Shown here one piece after another: positions 1 to 10,424 of a stretch of DNA of 64,000 bases; within the stretch, counting starts at the first letter, position 1; every line of letters starts with the position of its first letter. The DNA is from Buchnera aphidicola (Cinara curtihirsuta) (GTDB lineage: Bacteria; Pseudomonadota; Gammaproteobacteria; Enterobacterales; Enterobacteriaceae), in contig NZ_LR217700.1 of assembly GCF_900698895.1 (NCBI RefSeq), forward strand, positions 186,001 through 250,000, written 5' to 3'. A program made the translations under genes and the position numbers. The notes below the pieces were generated by a model. The model was not told the DNA's origin. It did no database searches and saw only the letters and a program-made list of their open reading frames with translations.

Positions 1-2
1 AA

Positions 3-353
3 TATTCTATTTTTAAGTTAAAAAAATCTGATGTAATTATTTTTAATTCTATAAATTGTGCAGTTGCAATACATTATGATATAAAAAATATGTCTTTACC
101 TAAAGTATTATTTAAAGGAACTGGATATTTATCTATAAAAATTATAGAAGTTGCAAAAAGGAATAACGTTCCTATATTTATTTCTAGTGATTTAGCTATA
201 TATTTATATAATAATTCTTCTATTGGAGATTATATTCCTAGTAATTTATATATATCTATTGCAAAAATTTTAGCATGGGCTTGGCAATTAAAATATTGGA
301 GAAAATACGGCGGTATATATCCAGTTAAGCCTATTATATTTTTTGATAATTAG
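3..353 (+). CDS. flhB: FlhB, flagellar export gate protein (3' end only)
   Basis: This is the C-terminal cytoplasmic domain of FlhB, the export-gate protein of the flagellar type III secretion apparatus that controls the substrate switch. The gene runs off the left edge; frame 3 is open from base 3. It reads SDVII, then the site where family members carry the self-cleavage motif NPTH, then AVAIHYD and MSLPKVLFKG, and ends with a typical LAWAWQLK segment. At the cleavage site (bases 45-59) the sequence is NSINC instead of NPTHY, so the Pro, Thr and His are gone while the Asn remains. The stop is at 351-353 and flhA follows at once. An internal ATG at 90 is not the start. Identity is secure from alignment over the whole fragment. 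Confidence 0.93.
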   Translation, partial: YSIFKLKKSDVIIFNSINCAVAIHYDIKNMSLPKVLFKGTGYLSIKIIEVAKRNNVPIFISSDLAIYLYNNSSIGDYIPSNLYISIAKILAWAWQLKYWRKYGGIYPVKPIIFFDN

Positions 354-365
354 TAAGTTATTTTT

Positions 366-370
366 AGGAG
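366..370 (+). promoter_or_regulatory. Shine-Dalgarno site deciding the flhA start
   Basis: AGGAG lies 8 bases before a TTG at 379 (5 bases before another TTG at 376). The frame is open back to a TTG at 343, but that codon overlaps the end of flhB and has no such site in front of it. The placement favours TTG 379 as the start of flhA. Confidence 0.6.
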
Positions 371-378
371 AAAAATTG

Positions 379-2463
379 TTGATAAATAAAATATTTTTTT
401 TATTTCATAGTTTTAAAAAAATTAATAATAATATATTAAGTTCTTTATTTGCTCCATTACTGATATTAATTATTTTATGTATGTTTGTTTTACCTCTTCC
501 TTCTTTTATTTTAGATTTATTTTTTACTTTAAATATTGCTATTTCTATAATTGTTTTGATTGTTGCTTTATTTACTACAAAAACTTTAGATTTTTCTTCT
601 TTTCCTTCTGTAATATTATTTTCAACATTATTACGATTGTCATTAAATATTGCTTCTACACGAATTATTTTATTAAACGGTCATATTGGTTCTTTTTCTG
701 CTGGACATGTTATTGAATCATTTGGTTTTTTTTTAATTAGTGGAAATTTTTTTATTGGTATTATTATTTTTATTATTTTAGTTATTATAAATTTTTTAGT
801 AATTACTAAAGGTTCTGGAAGAATCGCAGAAGTTGGAGCTAGATTTATTTTAGATGCAATGCCTGGAAAACAAATGGCTATAGATGCTGATTTAAATGCT
901 GGTATTATTTCTGAAAAAGAAGCAAAAAAAAGACGAATAAATGTACATAGAGAAGCTGATTTTTATGGTTCTATGGATGGAGCAAGTAAATTTATTCGGG
1001 GGGATGCTATTGCTGGAATTATAATAATGATAGTAAATATTGTAGGTGGTTTAATAATAGGAATTTCTCAACACAATATGATTTTTTTACAAGCAGCTAA
1101 AATATACAGCATTTTAACTATTGGAGATGGTTTAGTTTCTCAAATTCCTTCTTTAATTATATCAATTGCTTCGGGTGTTATTTTAACCCGAGTTGGTTCT
1201 GAAAAAATTAATATTAGTGAACAAATAATTAGTCAAGTATTTAACAATCCTCAAGTAATTTTTTTTAGTGGAATTATTTTTTTTATATTTAGTTTAATTC
1301 CAGGTATGCCAAATTTTATTTTTCTATTTTTTACAATTAATTTGTTTATATTATCATGGTATATATATAGTCAGCAGTGTATCAAAAAGAATTTTTATAA
1401 AAAATCTGTTTCTCAAGAAAGAAAAATATTAAATTTAACTTGGAATGATATTCAATTTGAATCCTTGATTACTTTAGAGTTAAGTTCTGTTTTTTTAGAA
1501 TCTGTTTATAAAAATAAATATAATAATTTATTACAAGATTTATATCAATTAAGAAAAAATATTGCTCAGGATTTTGGTTTTTTATTACCTGAAATTAACT
1601 TAATTCATAATCATAAGTTAGAAAACGGAATATATAAAATATTAATAAAAGGAGTAGAAATTAGTTCAAGTCAAGTTTATTTAGATAAATTTTTAGTTAT
1701 AGATAAATCTAATAATATTATTAAAATTCCAGGTATAAAAGTAATAGAACCTGTTTTTAACCTTCCTTCATTATGGATTGATTCTGATTTTAAAAAAGAT
1801 ATATTAAAAAATAAACTAGTAATTATAGATCCTATTACTGTTATTATTACACATTTTGATAAAATTCTTAGAAAAAAATTACATGAGTTATTTGGCTTTC
1901 AAGAAACTCAGCAATTAATAGATCGTATATCACAAAATTATCCAAAATTAATTAATTATTTGATACCTAATATAATTTCAGTAACTGTTTTACAAAATAT
2001 TTTACAAAATTTATTAAAAGATGATATATCAATTAAAGACATTAGAACTATTTTAGAAACTTTAATAAAGCATGGTTCTAGTTTAAAAAATGATATAGAA
2101 AAATTAACTGATATTGTTCGTATTTCATTACGAAATTTTATTACTCAAAAATTTTTTTTAAAAAATAAAAATATTAATGTCATTGGATTAAGCTCTAATA
2201 TTGAAAAAATATTACTAAAATTTGTTAATGACAAAGATCATGTTTTAGAACCTACTTTTTCTGAAAAATTAATTAAACAAACTCAATTGTCTGTTTCTCT
2301 TCAAAAAAAAGATAATTTACCAATTGTTCTATTAGTTCTTCCTGAATTACGTGTTCTCTTATCAAAATTATTTACTCTTAATATTCCTGATTTAACAGTA
2401 TTATCGTTTTTAGAAATTGCTGAAGATCGATTTATAAAATTTATTCATATTATTGGTAAATAA
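379..2463 (+). CDS. flhA: FlhA, flagellar export gate protein
   Basis: FlhA is the large export-gate subunit of the flagellar secretion apparatus in the inner membrane. The first roughly 330 residues hold about eight hydrophobic segments. Between them lies the conserved cytoplasmic loop with RIAEVGARF, DAMPGKQMAIDADLNAG and EADFYGSMDGASKF, the hallmark of the FHIPEP family. The rest is the soluble substrate-docking domain. With the TTG start at 379 it has about 694 residues, close to the E. coli length of 692; the frame is open to 343. It directly follows flhB, as in enterobacteria. Buchnera is known to keep flagellar hook and basal-body genes without a working flagellum, so a protein-export role is likely; that is inference here. 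Confidence 0.96.
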   Translation: MINKIFFLFHSFKKINNNILSSLFAPLLILIILCMFVLPLPSFILDLFFTLNIAISIIVLIVALFTTKTLDFSSFPSVILFSTLLRLSLNIASTRIILLNGHIGSFSAGHVIESFGFFLISGNFFIGIIIFIILVIINFLVITKGSGRIAEVGARFILDAMPGKQMAIDADLNAGIISEKEAKKRRINVHREADFYGSMDGASKFIRGDAIAGIIIMIVNIVGGLIIGISQHNMIFLQAAKIYSILTIGDGLVSQIPSLIISIASGVILTRVGSEKINISEQIISQVFNNPQVIFFSGIIFFIFSLIPGMPNFIFLFFTINLFILSWYIYSQQCIKKNFYKKSVSQERKILNLTWNDIQFESLITLELSSVFLESVYKNKYNNLLQDLYQLRKNIAQDFGFLLPEINLIHNHKLENGIYKILIKGVEISSSQVYLDKFLVIDKSNNIIKIPGIKVIEPVFNLPSLWIDSDFKKDILKNKLVIIDPITVIITHFDKILRKKLHELFGFQETQQLIDRISQNYPKLINYLIPNIISVTVLQNILQNLLKDDISIKDIRTILETLIKHGSSLKNDIEKLTDIVRISLRNFITQKFFLKNKNINVIGLSSNIEKILLKFVNDKDHVLEPTFSEKLIKQTQLSVSLQKKDNLPIVLLVLPELRVLLSKLFTLNIPDLTVLSFLEIAEDRFIKFIHIIGK

Positions 2464-2492
2464 AAAAACTAGTTTGTAAAAATAAAATTTTT

Positions 2493-4208
2493 TTACATTA
2501 TTTTTACTGTATTTATTCCTAATAAATATAAACCTTGTTTAATAATTCTCGCTGTTAAAATAGACAATTTTATTCTACTTATCTTAATGTGTTGCTCTTT
2601 TACAGATAAAACAGGACAGTTTTCATAAAAGTTTGAAAATTTTCCAGCTATATCGTATAAATAGTTACACATTAAATGAGGAGTTCCGTTTTTTTCTAAA
2701 ATAAATATAATTTCTTCAAACTGCAAAATTGTTAATATTAATTGTCTTTCAAAATTTGTAAATATTTTTATATGATATAGATTAGTATTAAAATCTGATT
2801 TATTATTTTTAATAATTGACTGAATGCGAGTATATGCATATTGTATATAAGGAGCGGTATTCCCATTTAATGATAGTATTTGTTTCCAGTCAAATTGATA
2901 ATCAGACATTCTATTTTTAGATAAATCAAAATATTTTATAGCACCTATACCAATATTTTCTGATATTTTTTTTATTTTATTTTCACTGATATTTTTGTTT
3001 TTTTTATTAATCAATTTTTTTGCTTTTAAAATACTTTTATTTAATAAATCTATTAATTTAATTGTTTTTCCTTCACGTGTTTTAAAAGGTTTATTATTTT
3101 TACATAAAATCATTCCAAAAGAATGATGTTCCAGTGATGTTTTTTCTGTTACATATTTTGCTTTTTTAGCTATATTCCATACTTGTAATAAATGTTGTTT
3201 TTGTCTACTATCAGTGTAGTAAATAATTCGATCAGCTTTTAATACATTACATCTATATTTTATACAAGCAAGATCTATAGTAGTATATAAAAATGCTCCA
3301 TCTTTTTTTTGTATAATTACTCCCATATTTTTACCTAATCGATTTTTAAATTCCTTTAAATAAACAATAACTGATCCATTATAATTAACTGCTATTTTTT
3401 TATTTTTTAAATCAGAAATAATTTCCGGTAACATATAATTATAAAAACTTTCTCCTCTAATATCACTATTTTTAAGTAAAACATTGAGTTTTTTATATAT
3501 TAAATTGTTTTTCTTTATAGTTAATTTAACTAATTTACTCCATATTTTTATACATTTTTTATCTTTATTTTGTAATTTCACTACATTTTTTTTTGTTTCT
3601 TTTATGAAATTTTGGTCTTTCTTATATAATGAATATGCTTTTTTATAAAATTTTTCAAAATTATCAATAGATTTATATGATTTTAATTTTAATTGAGTAA
3701 TTAATATTCCAAACTGTGTCCCCCAATCACCAATATGGTTTTGTCTAATAACTTTATTTCCTAAAAATTTCATTACTCGAGCTGTTACATCTCCTAATAT
3801 AGTAGATCTTAAATGTCCAACATGCATTTCTTTTGCCATATTTGGTGAAGAATAGTCAATAATTACTATTTTTTTTTTTTTTATAGGGATATTAAAATTT
3901 TTTGAATTATACATTTTATTTATATATTTACACAACCAATTATTTCTTAGTTTTATATTAATAAACCCCTGTTTAGGAGCAAATATTTTTTTAAACATAT
4001 TATATTTTTTCATATGATTGGAAATTTTTATTGATAATTCATGTGGAGATAATAACATTTTTTTTTTAAATTTAATAATTCCATTTATTTGATAATCAAT
4101 TTCATTATTTTTGGTATTTTTTCGTATAATAGGATCAAAATTTTTAGGAGTTCCATATTTTATACATATCTTTTTTATTTTTTTTGTTAAAAATATTTGA
4201 ATATTCAT
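2493..4208 (-). CDS. argS: Arginyl-tRNA synthetase
   Basis: ArgS charges tRNA-Arg with arginine (class I synthetase). The N-terminal domain is followed by the HIGH-type motif HVGH at about residues 129-132, within SSPNMAKEMHVGHLRS. The second ATP-binding loop is KPFKTREGKT, the form ArgS uses in place of a classical KMSKS. The C-terminal DALR-type anticodon domain includes the stretch NTAPYIQYAYTRI and runs to the end. The length of 571 residues compares with 577 in E. coli. The gene faces away from the 16S rRNA gene. A run of 14 T on the plus strand (3869-3882) encodes a lysine stretch just before the HIGH region and stays in frame. Confidence 0.97.
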   Translation of the reverse strand: MNIQIFLTKKIKKICIKYGTPKNFDPIIRKNTKNNEIDYQINGIIKFKKKMLLSPHELSIKISNHMKKYNMFKKIFAPKQGFINIKLRNNWLCKYINKMYNSKNFNIPIKKKKIVIIDYSSPNMAKEMHVGHLRSTILGDVTARVMKFLGNKVIRQNHIGDWGTQFGILITQLKLKSYKSIDNFEKFYKKAYSLYKKDQNFIKETKKNVVKLQNKDKKCIKIWSKLVKLTIKKNNLIYKKLNVLLKNSDIRGESFYNYMLPEIISDLKNKKIAVNYNGSVIVYLKEFKNRLGKNMGVIIQKKDGAFLYTTIDLACIKYRCNVLKADRIIYYTDSRQKQHLLQVWNIAKKAKYVTEKTSLEHHSFGMILCKNNKPFKTREGKTIKLIDLLNKSILKAKKLINKKNKNISENKIKKISENIGIGAIKYFDLSKNRMSDYQFDWKQILSLNGNTAPYIQYAYTRIQSIIKNNKSDFNTNLYHIKIFTNFERQLILTILQFEEIIFILEKNGTPHLMCNYLYDIAGKFSNFYENCPVLSVKEQHIKISRIKLSILTARIIKQGLYLLGINTVKIM

Positions 4209-4472
4209 ATATTTACCTTTTTAATTATAAAATATTAATTTATGTATATTTTTAATATAATCATTGTAAATTATATAAAAATTATTATATAATAATTAAT
4301 TAAAGTTGTAAAAATATATATATCTTTATTTAATTTTTTAAATATATATAATTTTTGTAAATAATTTTTTTTAAAAAAAATTATTTTTATAAAAATTAAA
4401 TTGATTAGTTTAATTAATTAATAATATAAATTGTTAATAATATAATAATTTTTTTTAAATTGAAAAAATATG

Positions 4473-4500
4473 TTGACTTTTTTTCAAAAAACGATAATAT
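4473..4500 (+). promoter_or_regulatory. 16S rRNA promoter
   Basis: TTGACT (4473-4478) is followed after 16 bases by TAATAT (4495-4500), a sigma-70 type promoter about 140 bases before the mature 16S rRNA. The rest of the 434-base gap between argS and the 16S gene (4209-4642) is AT-rich. Apart from this promoter, the boxA and the processing stem, I see nothing in it. Confidence 0.6.
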
Positions 4501-4517
4501 AGATCTTGTAACAAAAA

Positions 4518-4529
4518 TGTTCTTTAAAA
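4518..4529 (+). promoter_or_regulatory. rRNA antitermination boxA
   Basis: TGTTCTTTAAAA closely resembles the E. coli rrn leader boxA (TGCTCTTTAACA), and the bases after it (ending in CAG just before the processing stem) also follow the E. coli leader. boxA binds NusB/NusE and, in E. coli, recruits SuhB to make a termination-resistant RNA polymerase on rRNA genes. A suhB gene lies in this window at 30286-31101. Confidence 0.65.
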
Positions 4530-4540
4530 AAATATTTCAG

Positions 4541-4558
4541 AAAATTTATGTGGGCACA
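4541..4558 (+). repeat. 5' arm of 16S rRNA processing stem
   Basis: This 18-base segment is perfectly complementary to 6228-6245, on the other side of the 16S gene. In E. coli the matching stem brings the ends of pre-16S rRNA together and is cut by RNase III. The core TGTGGGCAC is shared with the E. coli leader. Confidence 0.85.
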
Positions 4559-4642
4559 TGAAAATTAAATATTCAGATACAAATTATTCATTATTAATTT
4601 TAATTAAAAAAAATTAATTTTGTAGTAAAAAGGTTATACGTA

Positions 4643-6204
<1,562 letters not shown>

Positions 6205-6227
6205 AAATAAAAAATATTTAATTGGAT

Positions 6228-6245
6228 TGTGCCCACATAAATTTT
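6228..6245 (+). repeat. 3' arm of 16S rRNA processing stem
   Basis: This is the perfect reverse complement of 4541-4558. A few further pairs can form beyond 6245. The stem encloses the whole 16S rRNA but not the tRNAs, the expected RNase III substrate. Confidence 0.85.
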
Positions 6246-6262
6246 TTGATTTATAGTAAAAC

Positions 6263-6339
6263 AGGCTTGTAGCTCAGCCGGTTAGAGCACACCCCTGATA
6301 AGGGTGAGGTCGGTGGTTCAAATCCACTCAGGCCTACCA
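6263..6339 (+). tRNA. trnI: tRNA-Ile (GAU)
   Basis: A 77-base tRNA with acceptor AGGCTTG/CAGGCCT (one G-T pair), anticodon loop CTGATAA giving GAU, and T arm GGTTCAAATCC. It is almost identical to E. coli tRNA-Ile. The CCA end is encoded (6337-6339). It follows 16S rRNA as in a standard rrn spacer and is probably cotranscribed with it. Confidence 0.97.
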
Positions 6340-6349
6340 TTTAAAAAAA

Positions 6350-6422
6350 GGGGCTATAGCTCAGCTGGGAGAGCGCCTGCTTTGCACGCAGGAGGTCAGC
6401 GGTTCAATCCCGCTTAGCTCCA
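6350..6422 (+). tRNA. trnA: tRNA-Ala (UGC)
   Basis: A 73-base tRNA with acceptor GGGGCTA/TAGCTCC, including the G3-U70 identity pair of alanine tRNAs, and anticodon loop TTTGCAC giving UGC. No CCA is encoded, unlike the neighbouring tRNA-Ile, so CCA must be added after transcription. It is ten bases downstream of tRNA-Ile. Confidence 0.97.
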
Positions 6423-6562
6423 ATATTTTTATTTCACTTCTATTAATTTCATTTATTTATTTTATAAATAATTTTTCATTTTAAAAACTTTAATAATTTA
6501 ATTTTTTATAAATTATATATATAAAATTTATCTGAATTAATCTATTTTAAATATTTTTAAAT

Positions 6563-7273
6563 ATGAGTTATATACATAAAGATAGAAAGGTAATACTAGA
6601 TATAGAAACAACAGGTATGAATAAACATGGTTGTTTATATCTTAATCATAAAATTATTGAAATAGGTATAATTGAGGTAATTAATAGAAATTATACTGGA
6701 AAATATCTACATTTTTATTTAAATCCTAATAGAAAAATAGATAAAGAAGCATATAAAATTCATGGAATTTCTGAAAGTTTTTTATTAGATAAACCAACTT
6801 TTAAAGAAAAGTATATAGATATTTTAAAATTTATAAAAAAATCAGAAATTATAGTACATAATGCAATATTTGATATTAGTTTTTTAGATTATGAATTTAG
6901 AAATTTAAATTGTGGAATTAAAAAAATTAGTAAATTTTGTACTATTACAGATACTTTATTAATTGCAAGAAAAATATTTCCTGGAAAAAAAAATAGTTTA
7001 GATGCTTTATGTAAAAGATATAAAATAATTAATATTAATAGAGAATTACATAGTGCATTATTAGATGCTAAAATATTAATGAAATTATATTTATATATGA
7101 CAAGTAAACAAGAAAAAATTAAATTTAATTTAAAAAATTTATATTCAATAAATTTACCTTTTTTAAAAAAAAGTACAGTATTTCAACCGTCAAAAATTTT
7201 ATTTGCAAATAATTTAGAAAATAAAAAACATAAAAAATATATAAATATAATTAAAAAAAATTTTTCAAATTAA
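6563..7273 (+). CDS. dnaQ: DNA polymerase III epsilon subunit (proofreading)
   Basis: DnaQ is the 3'-5' exonuclease of the replicative polymerase. DEDDh motifs are complete: LDIETTG near residue 13 (the two acids), HNAIFDISFLDYEF around residue 100 (third acid), and LHSALLDAKIL around residue 165 (His and last Asp). The C-terminal 50 residues are lysine-rich and diverged. The 236 residues compare with 243 in E. coli. tRNA-Asp lies downstream, as aspV does in E. coli. A proofreading subunit with intact active site is worth noting in a lineage with a high mutation load. Confidence 0.95.
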   Translation: MSYIHKDRKVILDIETTGMNKHGCLYLNHKIIEIGIIEVINRNYTGKYLHFYLNPNRKIDKEAYKIHGISESFLLDKPTFKEKYIDILKFIKKSEIIVHNAIFDISFLDYEFRNLNCGIKKISKFCTITDTLLIARKIFPGKKNSLDALCKRYKIININRELHSALLDAKILMKLYLYMTSKQEKIKFNLKNLYSINLPFLKKSTVFQPSKILFANNLENKKHKKYINIIKKNFSN

Positions 7274-7292
7274 TAGTTATTTATTTTTTTTC

Positions 7293-7321
7293 TTGACTAT
7301 AATAATAAATAAATATAAAAT
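7293..7321 (+). promoter_or_regulatory. tRNA-Asp promoter
   Basis: TTGACT (7293-7298), a 17-base spacer, then TAAAAT (7316-7321). The expected start point is about 15-20 bases before the tRNA. The -35 box is identical to those of the 16S rRNA and rpsA promoters. Confidence 0.65.
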
Positions 7322-7345
7322 TTGTATTTTAATAAATTAAATATT

Positions 7346-7419
7346 GGTGCGGTAGTTCAGTTGGTTAGAATATCGGCCTGTCACGCCGGGGGTCACGGGT
7401 TCGAATCCCGTCCGCACCG
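7346..7419 (+). tRNA. trnD: tRNA-Asp (GUC)
   Basis: A 74-base tRNA with acceptor GGTGCGG/CCGCACC and discriminator G. The anticodon arm GGCCTGTCACGCC gives GUC, and the T arm is GGGTTCGAATCCC. No CCA is encoded. It sits between dnaQ and grpE and has its own promoter. Confidence 0.97.
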
Positions 7420-7502
7420 TAAAATTATTTTTTTATGTATATTTTTTTATTTATTTTTTTATAAATAATATTTTTTTATATAAAAAATTTGGAAATATAA
7501 TT

Positions 7503-8060
7503 ATGAATTGTAATGATATTATTGGTAATTCATCTTCAAATGTAAAAAATAATACTTTATTAAATAAAGATGTAATAATTGATAAAAAATTATTAAAGAA
7601 AAGTAAATTAAAATTATTAAATTTAAAAAAAGATATTTTAAACACATCTCTTATATACAAAGATAAAGTATTAAAAATTAAAAATAGATTACAAAAAAAA
7701 ATTTATAATACATATAATTTTTTTTTAGAGAAAGATTTTTTATTAGTTTTACCTATTATTGATAGTATTGAAGCTACTATTAATGTATTAGATAATTCTA
7801 ATGATAATAATTCTAAGATTTATGTGGTATTAAAAGATATTCAAAAAAAATTTTTATATGTATTTAAAAAATATGGTATTTCAATTATTAACTCTATTAA
7901 TACCCCCTTCAATCCTGATTTTCATCAAGCAATATCAATTGATTTTTCTGGAAAATATAAAAATAATTTTATTTCATCCATTATTCAAAAAGGATATTCA
8001 TTAAATAATAGATTATTAAGACCTGCATTAGTATCTGTATCACAAATCAAAAAAAATTAA
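7503..8060 (+). CDS. grpE: GrpE, DnaK nucleotide exchange factor
   Basis: GrpE releases ADP from the chaperone DnaK. The first 100 residues are a lysine/asparagine-rich helical region, fitting the long coiled coil of the family but much diverged. The C-terminal beta domain is clear: FNPDFHQAISI, then IIQKGYSLNNRLLRPALVSVS, matching the family pattern FNP..HQA...VLQKGY.L..R.LRPA.V.V. The 185 residues compare with 197 in E. coli. It stands between tRNA-Asp and smpB. Identity rests mostly on the C-terminal third. Confidence 0.92.
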   Translation: MNCNDIIGNSSSNVKNNTLLNKDVIIDKKLLKKSKLKLLNLKKDILNTSLIYKDKVLKIKNRLQKKIYNTYNFFLEKDFLLVLPIIDSIEATINVLDNSNDNNSKIYVVLKDIQKKFLYVFKKYGISIINSINTPFNPDFHQAISIDFSGKYKNNFISSIIQKGYSLNNRLLRPALVSVSQIKKN

Positions 8061-8145
8061 ACTATATATTATTTATTAATATTTTTTATAACTTTTATAT
8101 TATTAATTACAATATTAAATACTTATTTATATAAGGAAAAAATAT

Positions 8146-8634
8146 TTGAATATTAATAGAAAAAAAAAAATAACAAAAAAAAAAACATTTTTAAATAAAA
8201 AAGCTAAATATAATTTTCATATAAAAAAAACTATTATTTCTGGAATTATTTTAAAAGGATGGGAAGTAAAATCAATTAGATTAGGTTTTGTTCAAATTAC
8301 TGAAGGACATATTTATATTAAAAAAAATGAAGCTTATTTAAGTGGAGTATATTTTCAACCATTATTAAATACATCTGATTTTATCAGCTGTCAATCAAAT
8401 CGTATTAGAAAGTTATTATTAAAAAAAAAAGAAATTCACGATTTATATATTTATAGTAAAAGAAAAGGATATACAATTATTCCTATAAAATTATTTTGGA
8501 GTAGATCTTGGTGTAAAGTTAAAATAGGAATTGTAAAAGGTAAATCTATTCAAGATAAAAGATTAGATAAAAAAAACAATTCATGGAAGATTGAACAATC
8601 TACTATATTTAAACGTATATCTATAAATAAATAG
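8146..8634 (+). CDS. smpB: SmpB, tmRNA-binding protein
   Basis: SmpB carries tmRNA into stalled ribosomes for trans-translation. After a very lysine-rich start come YNFHIKKT, LKGWEVKSIR, KLLLKKKEI, GYTIIPIKLFW, WCKVKIGIVKGK and DKR, all family landmarks. The 162 residues match the E. coli length of 160. The start is TTG at 8146, supported by AAGGA (8133-8137) eight bases before it; no ATG is available. Two runs of 11 A lie in the first ten codons and stay in frame. tadA follows after 19 bases. Confidence 0.96.
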   Translation: MNINRKKKITKKKTFLNKKAKYNFHIKKTIISGIILKGWEVKSIRLGFVQITEGHIYIKKNEAYLSGVYFQPLLNTSDFISCQSNRIRKLLLKKKEIHDLYIYSKRKGYTIIPIKLFWSRSWCKVKIGIVKGKSIQDKRLDKKNNSWKIEQSTIFKRISINK

Positions 8635-8653
8635 TATAATAGTAAATATTTTT

Positions 8654-9130
8654 ATGAAATGGGATTTTGTTAGAATGAAATTAATAGATAATTATTGGAT
8701 GAAAATAGCATTAAATCAAGCATATAAGGGAGAAAAAAGAGGGGAAATTCCAATTGGTGCTGTTTTAGTAAAAAATAACTATCTTATTAGTTCATCTTAT
8801 AATTCTTGTGTTTCTTTATTTGATTCCAGCGCTCATTCTGAAATTTTAGTTATTAGAAAAGGAGGAAAAGAACTAAAAAATTATAGATTATATAATACTG
8901 TTTTATATGTAACACATGAACCTTGTTTTATGTGTTCTGCAGCTATTATAAATTCTAGAATATGTAGAGTAGTATATGGTTCTTATAGTACAAAGAAACA
9001 TGATTTTTCATACTTTATGAATTTATTATATATTAATAATATTAAGCATCATATAAAAGATATTAAATCTGGTGTTCTATTATATGAATGCTCAAATTTA
9101 TTAAAAAATTTTTTTAAAAAAAAAAGATAA
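8654..9130 (+). CDS. tadA: TadA, tRNA adenosine deaminase
   Basis: TadA converts A34 of tRNA-Arg(ACG) to inosine, needed to read CGN codons. The zinc and catalytic residues are present: AHSEI (His and Glu, with Ser in place of the usual Ala between them) near residue 60, and PCFMC near residue 95 with both Cys ligands. IPIGAVLV and NYRLYNTVLYVTHEP match the fold. The 158 residues are near the family size. An alternative start at the second Met (residue 8) is possible. Confidence 0.94.
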   Translation: MKWDFVRMKLIDNYWMKIALNQAYKGEKRGEIPIGAVLVKNNYLISSSYNSCVSLFDSSAHSEILVIRKGGKELKNYRLYNTVLYVTHEPCFMCSAAIINSRICRVVYGSYSTKKHDFSYFMNLLYINNIKHHIKDIKSGVLLYECSNLLKNFFKKKR

Positions 9131-9164
9131 ATTAAATTTATATTAAAAATAATTATTTTTTTAT

Positions 9165-9545
9165 TTATTTTTCTAGTATAACAACAGATTGTACATATTT
9201 ACTAGAATCAGTAATACTTAAAAAAATTTTTTTAGTTTTTAACTTTTTTAAAATTATGCCGGCGTAACCAAATATATTCAATTTTGGTTTACCATATATA
9301 TTATGTATAATTTCACAATTTTTTAAAAAATTTTTTTTATATATACCAACCCCAATTGCTTTGGCTGCTGCTTCTTTTGCTGTAAATCTTGTAGCTAAAA
9401 ATTTATCTTTATAGTTTGTATTTTTATATTCATATAATTCTTTTTCTGATAAAATTTTGTTAGGTATTTTAATACCATAACGAAAAATTAATTTTTTGAA
9501 TCTTTTAACATTTATTAAATCTATTCCAATACTTATTATTGACAT
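9165..9545 (-). CDS. acpS: AcpS, holo-ACP synthase
   Basis: AcpS attaches phosphopantetheine from CoA to acyl carrier protein, making it active for fatty acid synthesis. The metal ligands are present: GIDL at residues 7-10 with the Asp, and FTAKEAAAKAIGVGI around residue 57 with the Glu. The 126 residues match E. coli. It is the last gene of the lepA-lepB-rnc-era-acpS run, with the recO and pdxJ genes of the E. coli operon missing. 26 bases separate it from era. Confidence 0.94.
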   Translation of the reverse strand: MSIISIGIDLINVKRFKKLIFRYGIKIPNKILSEKELYEYKNTNYKDKFLATRFTAKEAAAKAIGVGIYKKNFLKNCEIIHNIYGKPKLNIFGYAGIILKKLKTKKIFLSITDSSKYVQSVVILEK

Positions 9546-9571
9546 TTTATTTCCTATTAAAATATAAAAAA

Positions 9572-10417
9572 TTACCTTATTTTTACATTAATATTTAAAT
9601 ATATTTTTTTTTTTAATAATTTTTCTATTTGATATTTTGATTGTATTTTACATTTTTTTATTTTTACCCCCTTTTTTCCTATAATAATTTTTTTATGTCG
9701 TATATTTTTAATAAAAATTAAACTTGAAATAATATATTTATTTTTTATATTTTGATAAAAATCTGTAATAAATATAGTAAATGAATATACTAATTCTTGA
9801 TTTAAAAGATTAATTAATGTTTCTCTTATTATTTCAGAAACTAAAAATTTTTTTTTACAAGTAGTTTTTTGATTATATAAATATTTATGATTTGATATTG
9901 GTATTTTTTTTTTTATATAAATTAATAAATTATTTAAATATATATTTTTTCTTGCTGAAATTAAAAAAATTTCTTTATTATAAATTAATTTATTAATTTT
10001 AGAAATAAATGGTAATAATAATTGTTTATTATATATAAGATCAATTTTATTGATTACCATTATGTAATTATTGTTATTTTTTTTAATATATCTTAAAAGT
10101 TCATTTTCTTCTTGAGTCCAAATAAAACTATTAATTAAGAAAATTATTATATTTGTTTCATTTATAAGATTAAAAGTGTCTCTTAATTTTTTTTTTTCAA
10201 TTTTATTAGAATAATTATTTTTTAATCCAGGAGAATCAATTATTTCAAATTGTATTAAATTATCAGTATAAATCCCTGTTATATGAGTTTGAGTAGTATT
10301 TTTTTTATGTGATATAATAGAAATATTTGATTTTATTAATTGATTTAACAAAGTAGATTTACCTACATTAGTTCGACCAACTATAAGTACTCTTCCAAAA
10401 AAAGTATTTTTTTTCAT
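9572..10417 (-). CDS. era: Era, ribosome-assembly GTPase
   Basis: Era is a GTPase that binds the 3' end of 16S rRNA during 30S assembly. GTPase motifs are intact: GRTNVGKST (G1), TTQTH (G2), DSPG (G3), NKID (G4), and SA near the G5 position. The C-terminal KH domain carries [11 protein letters not shown]. It is 281 residues against 301 in E. coli; the loss is at the extreme C-terminus and in loops. rnc ends 7 bases upstream, so the two are probably translated together, as in E. coli. Confidence 0.95.
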   Translation of the reverse strand: MKKNTFFGRVLIVGRTNVGKSTLLNQLIKSNISIISHKKNTTQTHITGIYTDNLIQFEIIDSPGLKNNYSNKIEKKKLRDTFNLINETNIIIFLINSFIWTQEENELLRYIKKNNNNYIMVINKIDLIYNKQLLLPFISKINKLIYNKEIFLISARKNIYLNNLLIYIKKKIPISNHKYLYNQKTTCKKKFLVSEIIRETLINLLNQELVYSFTIFITDFYQNIKNKYIISSLIFIKNIRHKKIIIGKKGVKIKKCKIQSKYQIEKLLKKKIYLNINVKIR

Positions 10418-10424
10418 AAATATC

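Noticed and set aside
477..716. Second open frame inside flhA, rich in Phe, Tyr and Cys
   Set aside because: It is an out-of-frame reading of the T-rich membrane segments of flhA.
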